Shown: piece after piece, positions 1 to 9,877 of the stretch | Numbering within the stretch: position 1 is the stretch's first letter | How the letters are laid out: each line of letters starts with the position of its first letter | Origin: Crambe crambe | Taxonomy: Eukaryota; Porifera; Demospongiae; Poecilosclerida; Crambeidae | Assembly (NCBI GenBank): GCA_963924555.1 | Contig: OZ004583.1 | Coordinates: forward strand, 5,365,501 to 5,429,500 | Reading direction: 5' to 3' | DNA: 64,000 nt | Notes under the pieces: model-generated | What the model saw: only the letters and a program-made list of their open reading frames with translations | What the model was told of the DNA's origin: nothing | Databases searched by the model: none | Position numbers and translations under genes: made by a program

Positions 1-373
1 TTCACGAACTCTGTATTGATCCATGAGGCTGGCACCACTGGATAACATTACTCTTGTGAGCAACTCCAACCCTTTCCATTTCAAACGAAATGATAAGCCC
101 TTTTGACTATTGATGGCATGGTACAAAAACAGAATGTTGGTTGGCTTGAATGGTCCCATCCCACTGCTCACAGTGGAGTATGTATATGCTAACATGATAG
201 CATAATCACCAAGTAAACTTCTCCATTTCCCCCCCACTAAATCATTATGTTGTTGTTGTTCTCTGTTATACTTCACCTTTAGTTGATACTCCTGCATCAC
301 TTCCTTGCATATCACCACCACCAACTTCGCCATCCTGGTCTTGAAGTGCGTCTTGACATCGAAGTCTAAGTAA
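1..373 (-). CDS. Partial exon of an unrecognised protein, cut by the window edge
   Basis: The minus strand is open from about position 390 to position 1 without a stop, about 124 codons, and runs off the window. A CAG acceptor read on the minus strand at 374-376 would start the exon at 373 in phase 2. A run of seven C on the plus strand (229-235) stays in frame. The product is mixed in composition, with a basic first third (around DFDVKTHFKTRMAKLVV), a Gln-rich patch (REQQQHND) and a hydrophobic stretch near LLGDYAIMLAYTYS. I recognise no domain. The even composition and absence of stops make a real exon likelier than chance. The rest of the gene lies before position 1 and upstream of 390. 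Confidence 0.45.
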
Positions 374-504
374 CTGTTGTGCCAGTTATTGCTTCAGCAC
401 AAAATCAAGGCAGACTAACACCATGTTATCATTCTCTACTTTTCGAGCAAATATATTAAAGGACCTGAAGTGTGAGAATATAATTTTCCTTAACTATCCT
501 CTTC

Positions 505-930
505 TATATTTGATTAGACTGTATTTTTTTCCCTGTAGTCCTAATTCGTAAGTAATGCCATGAACATAAGTGTTGTCATACTTGCTTGTGGTGGAAGCTA
601 GGAGAGACTTGAGAGCTTCTGTATGTAGGCCAAGACATTTCCTGGCTTTTTGATAAATACCGAAAATCTGGGTGTGGTTGGATAAACAAACTCAAGATGC
701 GTATCCGTGATTCAGACAAGTCAATTGACTTGCATATACTAGTTTTGATAAACTGTGACCTCTTTGATCATTCTGTGCAGTCCAGCCATTTCGCTTGCTT
801 TCTTGCATTGTGAAACTATACCTTATCCAAAAATGTATTTCAGTATAATCATGCAGTCCTGGCTTCGTTGGTTTATGAAGCTGTAGAATCATATTGTTTC
901 CATATTGGCTAACAAAACATGTTTCAATAT
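505..930. repeat. Dispersed repeat R1, copy a
   Basis: This sequence recurs at 4265-4545 (right part) and 11195-11580 (nearly full length). The shared block includes the words GTCCTAATTCGTAAGTAATG, CTTGTGGTGGAAGCTAGG and ACAAGTCAATTGACTTGCAT. The third copy stops at about 11580 where its sequence diverges. I saw no terminal repeats, so the element class is unknown. Confidence 0.75.
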
Positions 931-1285
931 AATGAGGTAATTAGCTAATCACATCCAGATGGCTGCATATAGTCTTGGGCTATAAGGTGGGGTAATCCTA
1001 GTATTAGTGGTTTGCCCTGCAGAATAGTATGCTGGGTTCAGACATACGTGGCCCTAGATGCACTCTTTCTTCCTCTAAAGTAGTAACCTGATGAAGTAAT
1101 CATCACCCGGACTTTTCACTACAAATTTTAGTGTGGTTGCCGCCTATCACGTGCCCAAGACCCTATATTAATACTACGTCTGCCAAAATTGCTAGCCTCC
1201 CCATTTTTATTAATTTGCGAACTTTTTTATTCCTGCCCTCCAGCCCTCCCTTTAGCTACTGGCTTAGCTAGATACCTTTGCTTAA
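931..1285. other. Interruption between R1 and R2, no gene seen
   Basis: In the second copy, R1 and R2 are almost contiguous (4545/4549). Here about 350 bp separate them. The block contains no convincing ORF or splice pair and has no second copy in the window, so it is either an insertion in this copy or sequence lost from the other. Confidence 0.5.
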
Positions 1286-2105
1286 TATGATTCCGAAGAC
1301 TTTGTGATTGAAAGGAGTTCATGATTAGAAGAGTGACTGGGCATCTGCTTTCATGGGGGTCTACAGCATAAACTCTGCAATCTTTTTGCACATCCTTAAT
1401 CTCTTGGATGTCACATATTTGAATTGTATTGTATTTTGGAGTTGTTACTACTAGAGTTTTGCTTCAGAATTGTTAGTCTGTCGGCTGTATTCAAGTCAGT
1501 TTGCTGACTGCCTGAGAATACTGCGTACTCAGAGGAGGCAGCTGTGTGTGGCTGCCCCTGCTGGCCTGGGCCACCAGGGACGTAACAAAGCCAGACAACA
1601 GCCCCCAACCAATCAACCACACCCACCACCACTGATGACCCCACCCATCGATCCAAATCAGATCTCGATGGGACTTGTCACCACACTGATGAATCAGGGA
1701 TACCGTCCACTGACCACGCCCTACTGGGCTCCGTTTCCCCTGGTTGTATTTTTGGTGGGGGGAGGCGTGTCCTTATTCTTCCTGGGTCTCGAGTGGTTGT
1801 GGTTTGGGTCGTCCAAACGACAGCTTCCTCTTCTTTCTATCATCAAGTTTGGCCTTCTCCCTCTGGGTGTTTCGGAGGGTCTTTGGTGTGGCCTGTCGGA
1901 GTCTGGCTTCAATGGCTGATTCTTCGGTTGACAGCTTCAGGTAGGTTTGCTCATAATGGTATGAAAATTGTGAGTGGAGTCTGGCTTCAATGGCTGATTC
2001 TTCGGTTGACAGCTTCAGGTAGGTTTGCTCATAATGGTCTATGAGAATTGTGAGTTCTTTTGGGGTCCTGTCGGTTGCCCTTTTGAACCTCTGTTCCATG
2101 TCTGA
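1280..2105. repeat. Dispersed repeat R2, copy a
   Basis: It matches 4549-5290 at high identity, from GATTCCGAAGACTTTGTGAT to GAACCTCTGTTCCATGTCTG. Copy a carries an extra direct duplication with a 78-bp offset (1899-1959 repeated at 1977-2037). It encodes the minus-strand ORF described separately. It abuts the broken Roc-COR gene at about 2110-2170. Confidence 0.8.
1773..2099 (-). CDS. R2-encoded charged coiled-coil-like ORF, copy a
   Basis: The minus-strand ORF starts at MEQRFKRATDRTPKEL and is highly charged, with a helical heptad-like stretch (DHYEQTYLKLSTEESAIEA) followed by a basic tail (DRKRK-type, FGRPKP). The 78-bp tandem duplication inserts exactly 26 codons, so this frame survives a duplication that would probably have broken it by chance two times in three. 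The open frame extends upstream to 2444, but that part is antisense to the Roc-COR fragment and is probably not coding. The homologous ORF is at 4932-5276. I do not recognise the family. Confidence 0.35.
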   Translation of the reverse strand: MEQRFKRATDRTPKELTILIDHYEQTYLKLSTEESAIEARLHSQFSYHYEQTYLKLSTEESAIEARLRQATPKTLRNTQREKAKLDDRKKRKLSFGRPKPQPLETQEE

Positions 2106-2180
2106 GTAGTTTCTCACTATCAAGGTCATGCCACACAGCAAGTTCTGGAGCAAAGTACGATAGAGCTCCTTCTGCAATGA

Positions 2181-3566
2181 ATGTCTTGCATTGATGCCAC
2201 TCTCACTGACAAAAGTGCCAATGAAAGCATCACTAAAATGCCTGAATATCCTCGTATCTTGCCAGTTGGTACCCATGGTGATGATCCTACTGTACGAGCT
2301 AACAAAGATAGCATTCTCGAGCAGCTGTACACTGAGTACAAGGATAAAGAATATGCTCACCTGGTCTGTGATAAAGGAGTGATCATCGACAACACAACAG
2401 CTGGGCGGAAGAATGCAGATCCTGGGTACAGAAGAGTTCTCCAAATTGTCAATGATTTTGCCTGCAACAATGAAATGAAGGTCGATACACCTCTTACATG
2501 GGTTCTCTTCAGGAAGGTGTTGCGTAGAATGGCTAAAAACAAGCCTTATTTCACGTTGAAAGAAGTGGTAGCTGTTGCAGAAGCCTGCACCATCCCAAAA
2601 GATTCAGTTTCCAGTGTCTTGAAGTTTTACCACGACCTTGCTGTGTTTCTTCACTATGACAAGATCCCCAGCTTAAGCTCTATAGTCATATCTGACCCTC
2701 AGTGGCTCATAAAGCAGATAGCCAAGCTTCTAGCTCTTGAAGGCTTTGAAAAAGTGAGAGCACCAAGATTGTGGGACATTCTCCGAAATTGTCATCGTAC
2801 GAGAACCTCAAGTGCTTTTCAATAAAGTTATGGACCTCATCGTTGAGACATTTTCTTCAAATCAGCTTAATCCACAAGAGCTCTCAGATTTTAAGCATAG
2901 GGGCATCATTTCTGCAGAAGATGGCATCGATCCAAATTCATTCTTGCAATTACTGGTACATCTCCACATCATAACCCAAATCACAACAGCAAGAGATAAA
3001 GAAGACCGGTATTTCATCCCATGTGTCCTTAACCATGTCCAGGCGTCACAAACTCCTGACAAAGTATCCAGTATCCCTACACTCTACATTGAGTTTGAAT
3101 GCAATCATTGCCCTAAGGGGATATTCGGTGTTTTAATCAACACCTTGCTCACTACTTCTCTCAAAAGCTGGCTCAAATGGGAACTTCTTTCAAATTTCAT
3201 ATTCAGGGAACAAGTATCATTCCGTGTCGGTTGCTATGAAGATCAAGTTACTCTTAAATTCTTTGCATCCCATTTACAAGTAATTCTACATCCATCTGGA
3301 CACAAATCAAAACACACTCACATCAGTTATCTATGTAACAATATTTGTAAAGTTATCGAGAAGAGCATCAATTCTTCAGTAAAGGATCTTCACTATGACA
3401 GTACCAAGACCCAACATTACTTTTGTTGCAAGTGTGAACTGTGTTCATCGAATCATCTTGTCGAATATCAAGGCTGGGTGCAAGCAGACTACTTCATGTA
3501 CTGCAGTAAAAAGCACGAGATCTGTATTTTATCAGAAGACAACCTTGTCTGGTTCCAAATTAAAGG
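2181..3566 (+). pseudogene. Roc-COR (ROCO family) GTPase fragment, frameshifted
   Basis: ROCO proteins are large regulatory GTPases with a Ras-like Roc domain followed by a COR dimerisation domain. The first frame (2181-2825) begins near the end of Roc: PVGTHGDD carries the T-H-x-D form of the G4 guanine-specificity motif. It continues into COR (VSSVLKFYHDLAVFLHYDKI, then VISDPQWLIKQIAKLL). A second frame (from about 2773, GTG at 2812) carries IVIVREPQVLFNKVMDLIVETF-like sequence and the rest of COR plus a Cys-rich segment (CCKCELC). A clean donor AAAG/GTGAGT ends the exon at 3566. P-loop, switch and N-terminal repeats are absent; repeat R2 lies immediately upstream. The two frames overlap oddly, since both contain an I-V-I-x-x-P-Q-x-L block, which suggests a chimeric junction between paralogues. 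A one-base error or hidden intron is the alternative. Confidence 0.75.
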
Positions 3567-4264
3567 TGAGTACAAATTACTGACAGCTAGCTAGCTAGCT
3601 ATAGGAATACAAAACTGGAACCCATCATTTGTATGGAAAAAGTGATTCCTTAAAGAAGAAAAAATTTGTACTGAAGAACTGACGACTTCTCACTGACCAG
3701 CTGAAACACACTCTCCTCTTGTTCTTTCTTCAACTGGTAGTCTAGTGAAGCTGCTGCCCTAGCTACTATACATTTTACATCTGCAGATGCACTGTCTTGC
3801 AAAGAAGCCATCGCTACGTGTCTATACGGTTATCGGTGCGTGTGAATATTATTAATGTGATTAAAAAACCACAAAATAATACACACAAAGTATTGAAGTT
3901 CACATTCCTGGGGAATGCAACGAGAGCCAGTACAAGCTGACACCAGACCCTTCCTTCTGCGTGCGGATGATGTAATACATCCGTGCTGCAGTTGGTAAAG
4001 GGTCTGGCCACGCGAGACTAGCATGCAGACTGGTAATTGTATACAATCAACTACCAAACACAATGTAGATTTCCCTTTTTAGACCTCCATTAGTAGCAAC
4101 TCTGTAGGGAAAATTCGTCCTTCAGCAAACACTTATAAATTAATAGCAAAATATCAATGACAAAGTATAGCTAAGTCTTGCATTATTTGCACCTGTTAAA
4201 TATGCTCTTTGGCTTAGATATGTGCTGGGAATGCAATTCCTTATTCCATCTCTGCAGATGTACA
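3567..4264. other. No gene seen; intron-like sequence after the Roc-COR exon
   Basis: The stretch begins with the GTGAGT donor and a TAGCTAGCTAGCTA run (3587-3601). It holds only short overlapping ORFs on the minus strand at 3814-4063, which have no recognisable domain. It ends where repeat R1 copy b begins. Confidence 0.5.
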
Positions 4265-4545
4265 CAGAAACTCAAGATGCACATGCGCGATTCATTAGTG
4301 AATCCTGAGACCTGTCAGCAGACAAGTCAATTGACTTGCATATACTAGTTTTGATAAACTGTGACCTCTTTGATCATTCTGTGCAGTCCAGCCATTTCAC
4401 TTGCTTTCTTGCATTGTGAAACTATACCTTATCCAAAAATGTATTTCAGTATAATCATGCAGTCCTGGCTTCGTTGGTTTGTGAAGCTGTAGAATCATAT
4501 TGTTTCCATATTGGCTAACAAAACATGTTTCAATATAATTAGATT
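4265..4545. repeat. Dispersed repeat R1, copy b (right part)
   Basis: It matches 690-930 and 11398-11575. It contains ACAAGTCAATTGACTTGCAT and the TGATCATTCTGTGCAGTCC block. Copies b and c share CACATGCGCGATTCATTAGT, which copy a lacks, so b and c are the closer pair here. Confidence 0.75.
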
Positions 4546-4548
4546 TAT

Positions 4549-5290
4549 TACATGATTCCGAAGACTTTGTGATTGAAAGGAGTTCATGATTAGAAGAGTG
4601 ACTGGGCATCTGCTTTCATGGGGGTCTACAGCATAAACTCTGCAATCTTTTTGCACATTCTTAATCTCTTGGATGTCACATATTTGAATTGTATTGTACT
4701 TGGAGTAGAGTTTTGGTTCAGAATTGTTAGTCTGTCGGCTGTATTCAAGTCAGTTTGCTGACTGCCTGAGAATACTGCGTACTCAGAGGAGGCAGCTGTG
4801 TGTGGCTGCCCCTGCTGGCCTGGGCCACCAGGGATGTAACAGAGCCAGACAACAGGCCCCAACCAATCAACCACACCCACCACCACTGATGGCCCCACCC
4901 ATCGATCCAAATCAGATCTCGATGGGACTTGTCACCACACTGATGAATCAGGGATACCGTCCACTGACCACACCCTACCGGGCTCCGTTTCCCCTGGTTG
5001 TGTTTTTGGTGGGGGGAGGCATGTCCTTATTCTTCCTGGGTCTCGAGTGGTTGTGGGTTTTGGTCGTCCAAACGACAGCTTCCTCTTCTTTCTATCATCG
5101 AGTTTGGCCTTCTCCCTCTGGGTGTTTCGGAGGGTCTTTGGTGTGGCCTGTCGGAGTCTGGCTTCAATGGCTGATTCTTCGGTTGACAGCTTTAGGTAGG
5201 TTTGCTCATAATGGTCTATGAGAATTGTGAGTTCTTTTGGGGTCCTGTCGGTTGCCCTTTTGAACCTCTGTTCCATGTCTGAGTAGTTTG
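4549..5290. repeat. Dispersed repeat R2, copy b
   Basis: Nearly identical to 1280-2105 but without the 78-bp tandem duplication. It encodes the 114-codon minus-strand ORF at 4932-5276. A T-tract (5321-5335) follows the end. Confidence 0.8.
4932..5276 (-). CDS. R2-encoded charged coiled-coil-like ORF, copy b
   Basis: A 114-residue ORF starting MEQRFKRATD. Residues 1-50 are a charged amphipathic stretch, residues 50-75 are Lys/Arg-rich (KAKLDDRKKRKLSFGRPKP) and the remainder is Pro/Thr-rich. ORFs of similar build, a charged helix then a basic KKRK-type patch then a Pro/Ser/Thr tail, lie on the minus strand at 9544-9747, 15753-16049 and 45324-45584. They may be diverged members of one sponge-specific or transposon-borne family. 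That grouping is inference from composition, not alignment. Confidence 0.35.
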   Translation of the reverse strand: MEQRFKRATDRTPKELTILIDHYEQTYLKLSTEESAIEARLRQATPKTLRNTQREKAKLDDRKKRKLSFGRPKPTTTRDPGRIRTCLPPPKTQPGETEPGRVWSVDGIPDSSVW

Positions 5291-5460
5291 TGAGGAGGGC
5301 GTTACATCTTTTTAGGGATCTTTTTTTTTTTTTTTAAACAATTTGGTGTTCAACACCAGGACCATCAAGTACTATCACAAATGATAAATTTGGTTTTCTG
5401 CCATGTATTTCAAAGGTCCACACATTTTAGTGGTAGTTAATGTCTTTGTCTTGTTTCAAT

Positions 5461-5790
5461 TTACATTGTTATGAGGTAATTTCTTGAATTCACCATTTCA
5501 TTCAGCTTTGCATAAATCTTGAGTCTTTCTTGAAAAGAGTCCTGCAGTGTATTGTGGCCCAGATCAGGGTTAGCCCTTTTGGGTTCAACTTCATGTTTCT
5601 CATGCTGGGGACTAAAAGCATGTCTCAGAAAGATGTGTTCCAGGCATTCACCAATGAATTCTCTGTGCGAGTTCACCTTAGTGAGGTTTGTGCCAGTCTT
5701 CTTGTATCTCTGCCCGAGTGCGAGAAGGATCACTCGCAGCATACTCCTGGCCATTTCGGATTCAATCAACTTACTTGCTAAAGAACTCAA
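5461..5790 (-). CDS. Unrecognised 109-codon ORF
   Basis: The ORF has balanced composition with predicted helices (ESEMARSMLRVILLALGQRY, QDSFQERLKIYAKLNEMVNS). No splice sites are obvious. I do not recognise it. The next codable blocks on the same strand are at 6521 and 7224, so it may be one exon of a larger decayed gene. Confidence 0.35.
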   Translation of the reverse strand: MSSLASKLIESEMARSMLRVILLALGQRYKKTGTNLTKVNSHREFIGECLEHIFLRHAFSPQHEKHEVEPKRANPDLGHNTLQDSFQERLKIYAKLNEMVNSRNYLITM

Positions 5791-6029
5791 TTATTAAAGT
5801 GCTGCCACCCTTCTTATCCATGTGAGCATGCGCGAAAATCTACTGCAGTACTACTAACTCTGCGGTTATATTCTTATGGGGACATAGAGTTCCTTCAAGT
5901 AGTAATCATAAAATCATTATAATTAATAATCATAAAAATCATTATAAATCTGACTTTCAGTCAAAATATTTAGCTAGCTAGTTCTTGCTCTATCCACTCT
6001 GAAATAAGCAGTATTTGTAACAAATTTAA

Positions 6030-6194
6030 ATGCTAAACACTGCCACAATGGACGTGAAGAAATTATTGGACGAAATGCGACCACAGTTCGAGGTGAAAGA
6101 TGATGGAGCTAGACCCCAGACCCGGTCTGCCACTCATACTCACACTCGCGCAGACTCATCAAAAGAGGCAGAACAGGACTGCATGATCTCCTGA
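6030..6194 (+). CDS. Small acidic ORF, 54 codons
   Basis: ATG at 6030, stop at 6192-6194. The start reads MLNTATMDVKKLLDEMRPQ, then a Thr/His run. It resembles an N-terminal helix but has no recognisable domain and could be chance. Confidence 0.2.
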   Translation: MLNTATMDVKKLLDEMRPQFEVKDDGARPQTRSATHTHTRADSSKEAEQDCMIS

Positions 6195-6520
6195 TGGAGG
6201 CAGAACAAACTGAAGGAAGCAGCTGTTGAGTTTCATATAAAAAGGGCTAGTTTTGCTAGTCTGGGTGGTGTTGGGACTGAGGATGTCATCTTTCTTCAAG
6301 AGCAAACTTACACCTTTCTTTCTTTCTTTGGATGGGTCTTCTTCTTGGTCAGTTGCTTAGCCATGAGTGAATTGTCCAGTGTTGGAAGTAGCTGGTGGTG
6401 AAAAGAAGTATCTGGTTATTCAGAGCACATACATGATATATCCGATACCTGGTTATATAGGTAAGGTTAGGTAAATAGTCTGATATAATTCAAAGAACCA
6501 ACATTTCAGCAAGGGTGACT

Positions 6521-6751
6521 TTACTTTGTGCCTAGGTGAAGTTCATAGAGTGACAAGTTTATGAAATCCATCACAAAAGTCAGACAACTCAACAGAGAGT
6601 TGCGTTTGTCCACCTTGTTCAAGAAATACCTCCCCATCTGTATAAGGCGATTGGGCAGGTTTCTTATGTACCTGAGTGTCGCAACCTCCGGGAAGTGGGA
6701 ATACAGAAGGTCATCCACGTGAATCCCATGCTCGATGGCTAGATAATCCAT
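6521..6751 (-). CDS. Member of a five-copy ORF family (LAIEH-DDLLYSH peptide)
   Basis: The first 30 codons (MDYLAIEHGIHVDDLLYSHF and the following RYIRNLP) match ORFs at 49582-49779, 50533-50730, 55079-55276 and 56017-56214. Those have HLAIEHRIHADDLLYSHL and RNLP at the same spacing. This copy is the most diverged and has a different C-terminus after RNLP. Protein-level conservation with about 25% change argues that the peptide was once coding. The function is unknown. Confidence 0.45.
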   Translation of the reverse strand: MDYLAIEHGIHVDDLLYSHFPEVATLRYIRNLPNRLIQMGRYFLNKVDKRNSLLSCLTFVMDFINLSLYELHLGTK

Positions 6752-7223
6752 GTAACCAGGAGTTGAGCACCATCAACCTCTTTGACCCTTCTGACCTCAT
6801 CTTGAAGAAAGTAGGAAAAGGCGTTGACTGACACTGAAGGTATGAGCCAGAGAGAAGACCAGGTGTGTCCAATCTGGTGGCCATCTATGCTGCTGTGTCC
6901 GATTTATCATATGACGAAATGTGTAAGGAGTTTGAAGGGAAACTGACAGTTGACTTCATCTTCTGTAATGAAGATGTATAACTAATACATAAATGTAATG
7001 GCTAAATCATGGCTTGTATCTAACTTACATCATGGACCTCCAGCATTACTGGCTGTTCATCCACATAGACCTTGAGGGAATGCATCTTATTGATATATCT
7101 TGTGAGGTCAACTGAAATCTGTTTTAGCTACGAGGGCCCTATTTATAGTTACTCCATCACATCTGTGTTTGGCTGCTTGTGACTGTTGTTAAAAAAAAAA
7201 AAATTTGTACACCTTGGAGTCCT

Positions 7224-7572
7224 TCAGAAACACATTGCGGGCATCAAATTTATCACATAATTCAAGGTCCTTCCTGTGCATAACCCCCATGGGCAGTGAC
7301 GAAAGGCGTTTCTCATTGTAGTCACCTTCTCACCACCGACCGTGGTGAAAACCAGATCGGCCCCAGTTTTGGGCTCCATGTACCTGAGCAGTAGCTGGTA
7401 TACTCTCATACGTATGGCTATTATAGACAATGTACCTCAACAACAACTGATACACACGTATGTGCACTGCAATCCTGGCAGAGCCATGTGTGGACACAGT
7501 CTTGTGGTCCCACACCATGATGATATAGTAGTTCCGGCACTTCTCAGCATATAGGACTTTACCAGCAGTCAT
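7224..7572 (-). pseudogene. Tyrosine-recombinase-like catalytic domain fragment
   Basis: Two overlapping minus-strand frames give MVWDHKTVSTHGSARIAV and VYQLLLRYMEPKTGADLVFT followed by GGEKVT. A D/E-HKT element, then Y-x-x-L-x-x-Y, then VF-T-x-x-G is the layout of the C-terminal part of phage-integrase-like domains carried by Crypton-type elements and related metazoan ORFs. The catalytic Tyr is not visible. An internal duplication of about 55 bp (GTACCTGAGCAGTAGCTGG... near 7379 and GTACCTCAACAACAACTGAT near 7431) breaks the frame. Confidence 0.35.
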
Positions 7573-7959
7573 GTTTGCAATGGCACCTTGTCTCTAACGG
7601 CACCTTATCTCTGGAAGTTTGTGTAAACAAGGTAGCACATGAGGTATCTGTAAGTGAAATCATTCAATAAACACTGGCTGCTGAAGACATGCATACAGCT
7701 CTATATCGCAAGAAGTGGTAGTTAATACTTTTTCAATAGCAGGTAGTACGTCAAGATCTCCTGTGTTTATTACCATGAGGCACTTGCACATAGTGCTACC
7801 ACCATATTCGTGAGCAGGGTTTAATATTATGTAAATATAACTGATAGCTAATCTAGTTTTTCATAGTAGCTATAATCATCACATAGTTATGTTGTGTGCT
7901 AGAAACAAATTTGGGAGATGTTGATAGTGAACTACTTTCATATCCGAATTAAACAAACT

Positions 7960-8495
7960 TCTTGTAGCTATGCCTTGCACAAATGGTCTTGTACGGCATC
8001 CAGTGGTTTTTTCTTCTCCGCAGGAGCAGCTGAAGTGGTGGTGGTGATGGCATCTTCCTCCCGTGTGGAATGTGCTGTGGAGTCTGCAGAGCTTATCAGA
8101 CCGACAATCTTAGTTAGGTCTGTGTATTGCCTCTTCATGGCGGTTGACAGAGACCGATGCTTGGCTCCCTGGTGTATATGATTCCACGGGCACTCAACAC
8201 CTCTGCGACAATTTTTGAATCAACCTGCTTTTCAGCCCCTGTAATCATACCTCCTCACGAGTATGTTCTTTTCATTGGCGTGAGCGATCTTCAGGATTTC
8301 CGTGTCTGATTGCAGGAACACCGTGAACTCCTCGGGTGTCTGGATCTGTCTTTAGAGCAAGTCTTTCTTTTTTGCAGATAGCAGGTTCTTCTGCTTCGCC
8401 AATCCCTTCTTCAGCAATGTTGTCTTCACTTTGCAAATCTGGGTCTTGGATGCAAGGGACCTATCTTCTTCTGTTGGCTCGTCTGACATCCTAGC
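7960..8495 (-). pseudogene. Degenerate ORF, unknown basic/helical protein
   Basis: The minus strand starts MSDEPTEEDRSLASK at about 8490. It continues KTTLLKKGLAKQKNLLSAKK, meets a TAA, and then remains codable with frame changes (TPEEFTVFLQSDTEILKIAH, then VDSKIVAEVLSARGIIYTRE). At least two frame breaks are needed. The result is a helix-rich, lysine-rich protein of unknown family. Confidence 0.35.
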
Positions 8496-9543
8496 CTCTG
8501 ACCCACAAACTCCTCTAAAACCACCAACCTCTGACCAAAGACCAGAGAGTTGTTTTTTTTGCTTGTTTTTCCCCCTTCTAAATGTGAATGAGCATGTGGT
8601 GGATGTGTCTTAAATTCCTAACTAAATGAGCATTCTGATCGGTCAACGTTTGGTGTGTTTGATTGGTCAGCTATCGCGTGATTTCTTCGGGCTCCTCCTG
8701 GTGAGCGTAGTCTTCTTTATCTTTTCTGAGTAGTTGTGTAGGATCTGTCTCGTGCTGAGGGGACTTTTTTCTTTTCTATCGTTGTGGGGTCGTTTCCCTT
8801 AGAATTTGACATTGTTGAGACTTGCCGGTGGGAGACCAGATCCCTTACATCGATTTCTGTGAGGGCTATATATGTGTATGTGAGTTACTAGTGCAAGGAT
8901 GTGAGTTACTGGTGTGGATTTCTTGACTCCAAGGTTAGGATTGTACGGCCAAAGGGCTTAGCTAGGGCCAGGGGAGGGACTAAAGGTGGTGTGGTTATGT
9001 GACCACATCTAGGTGTACAGCACAGTGTGGATCTGTGTGGATAAGGGGCTTTGTAAAAGGGTATGATGGTATGTAACGTGTGGATGTTGAATTAGCAATA
9101 TAGTTACATCAAAGCTGGGGATTGAGGCTACAAGACATTGACAAAGTGTAGTGACAGGCAATCTTTTGGTTATACATAAGCCTGTTAAATGCATCAGAAA
9201 CTGGCAAAGTAGTATCTCCCTTGTACATAGTGGTTACTTTTCCAAACTTGACATTAGCTTTATAAACTTCTACACGATCTTCTCGACTGAAGGTTGTTAG
9301 TTGGTGAATTAAGCTAGCTGGCTGAACAGGCAAGACTTCACTGTTAAGAAGCCAGCTAGTATGATGTAGATAGCTAGCTAAATCTGATATTCCTTTGGAG
9401 GTGTGTACCTTGCAAACAAAAATTATAATTGACATCAAATACCTTAAAGGGGGCTCAGTATTGTGGCGGCATATTAGCAATGTGTCCAACAAGAACTGGG
9501 TACAGCTACACTATTCATAGATTGCACACTATATCCAACCAAA

Positions 9544-9747
9544 CTATATATGACATACAATATACTTTTGTTTCTTGGGCTTCTTTCTCTTCCTATCTGG
9601 GAATTCCTGCTGTTCCTGTAGCTGCTGAAGCAGCTCATCATGATATTTTTGTAGGTGAGAAAGCTGCTGAAACCGTTTCTTGTCATCTTCCCGCTCGCTC
9701 AGCTGCTGGGTGGTTTGGCTGTTGCTATCGGAGGGGTCCGTCTGCAT
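9544..9747 (-). CDS. Gln-rich coiled-coil ORF with basic tail
   Basis: The ORF starts MQTDPSDSNSQTTQQL, with a Gln/Leu-rich helix (FQQLSHLQKYHDELLQQLQE) and a basic patch (DRKRKKPKKQK) that could act as a nuclear signal. It sits 3' of the NYN-domain exons on the same strand, so it may be their C-terminal exon. A direct splice link is not established. Confidence 0.35.
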   Translation of the reverse strand: MQTDPSDSNSQTTQQLSEREDDKKRFQQLSHLQKYHDELLQQLQEQQEFPDRKRKKPKKQKYIVCHI

Positions 9748-9877
9748 CAGGAGTTCTGTGAGGGCTCATCTGTGATCTGGTCAATTTGTCTGGTGGTGGA
9801 TCTCGACTTGGGTCCGGCTCCGTGGAGGGCTAGTGAATGTAATCGGTTATTGAGCGAACCCACGCCTTCTGTTGTAG

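Noticed and set aside
1470-2044. Plus-strand ORFs across repeat R2
   Set aside because: Hydrophobic, low-complexity antisense of the charged minus-strand ORF.
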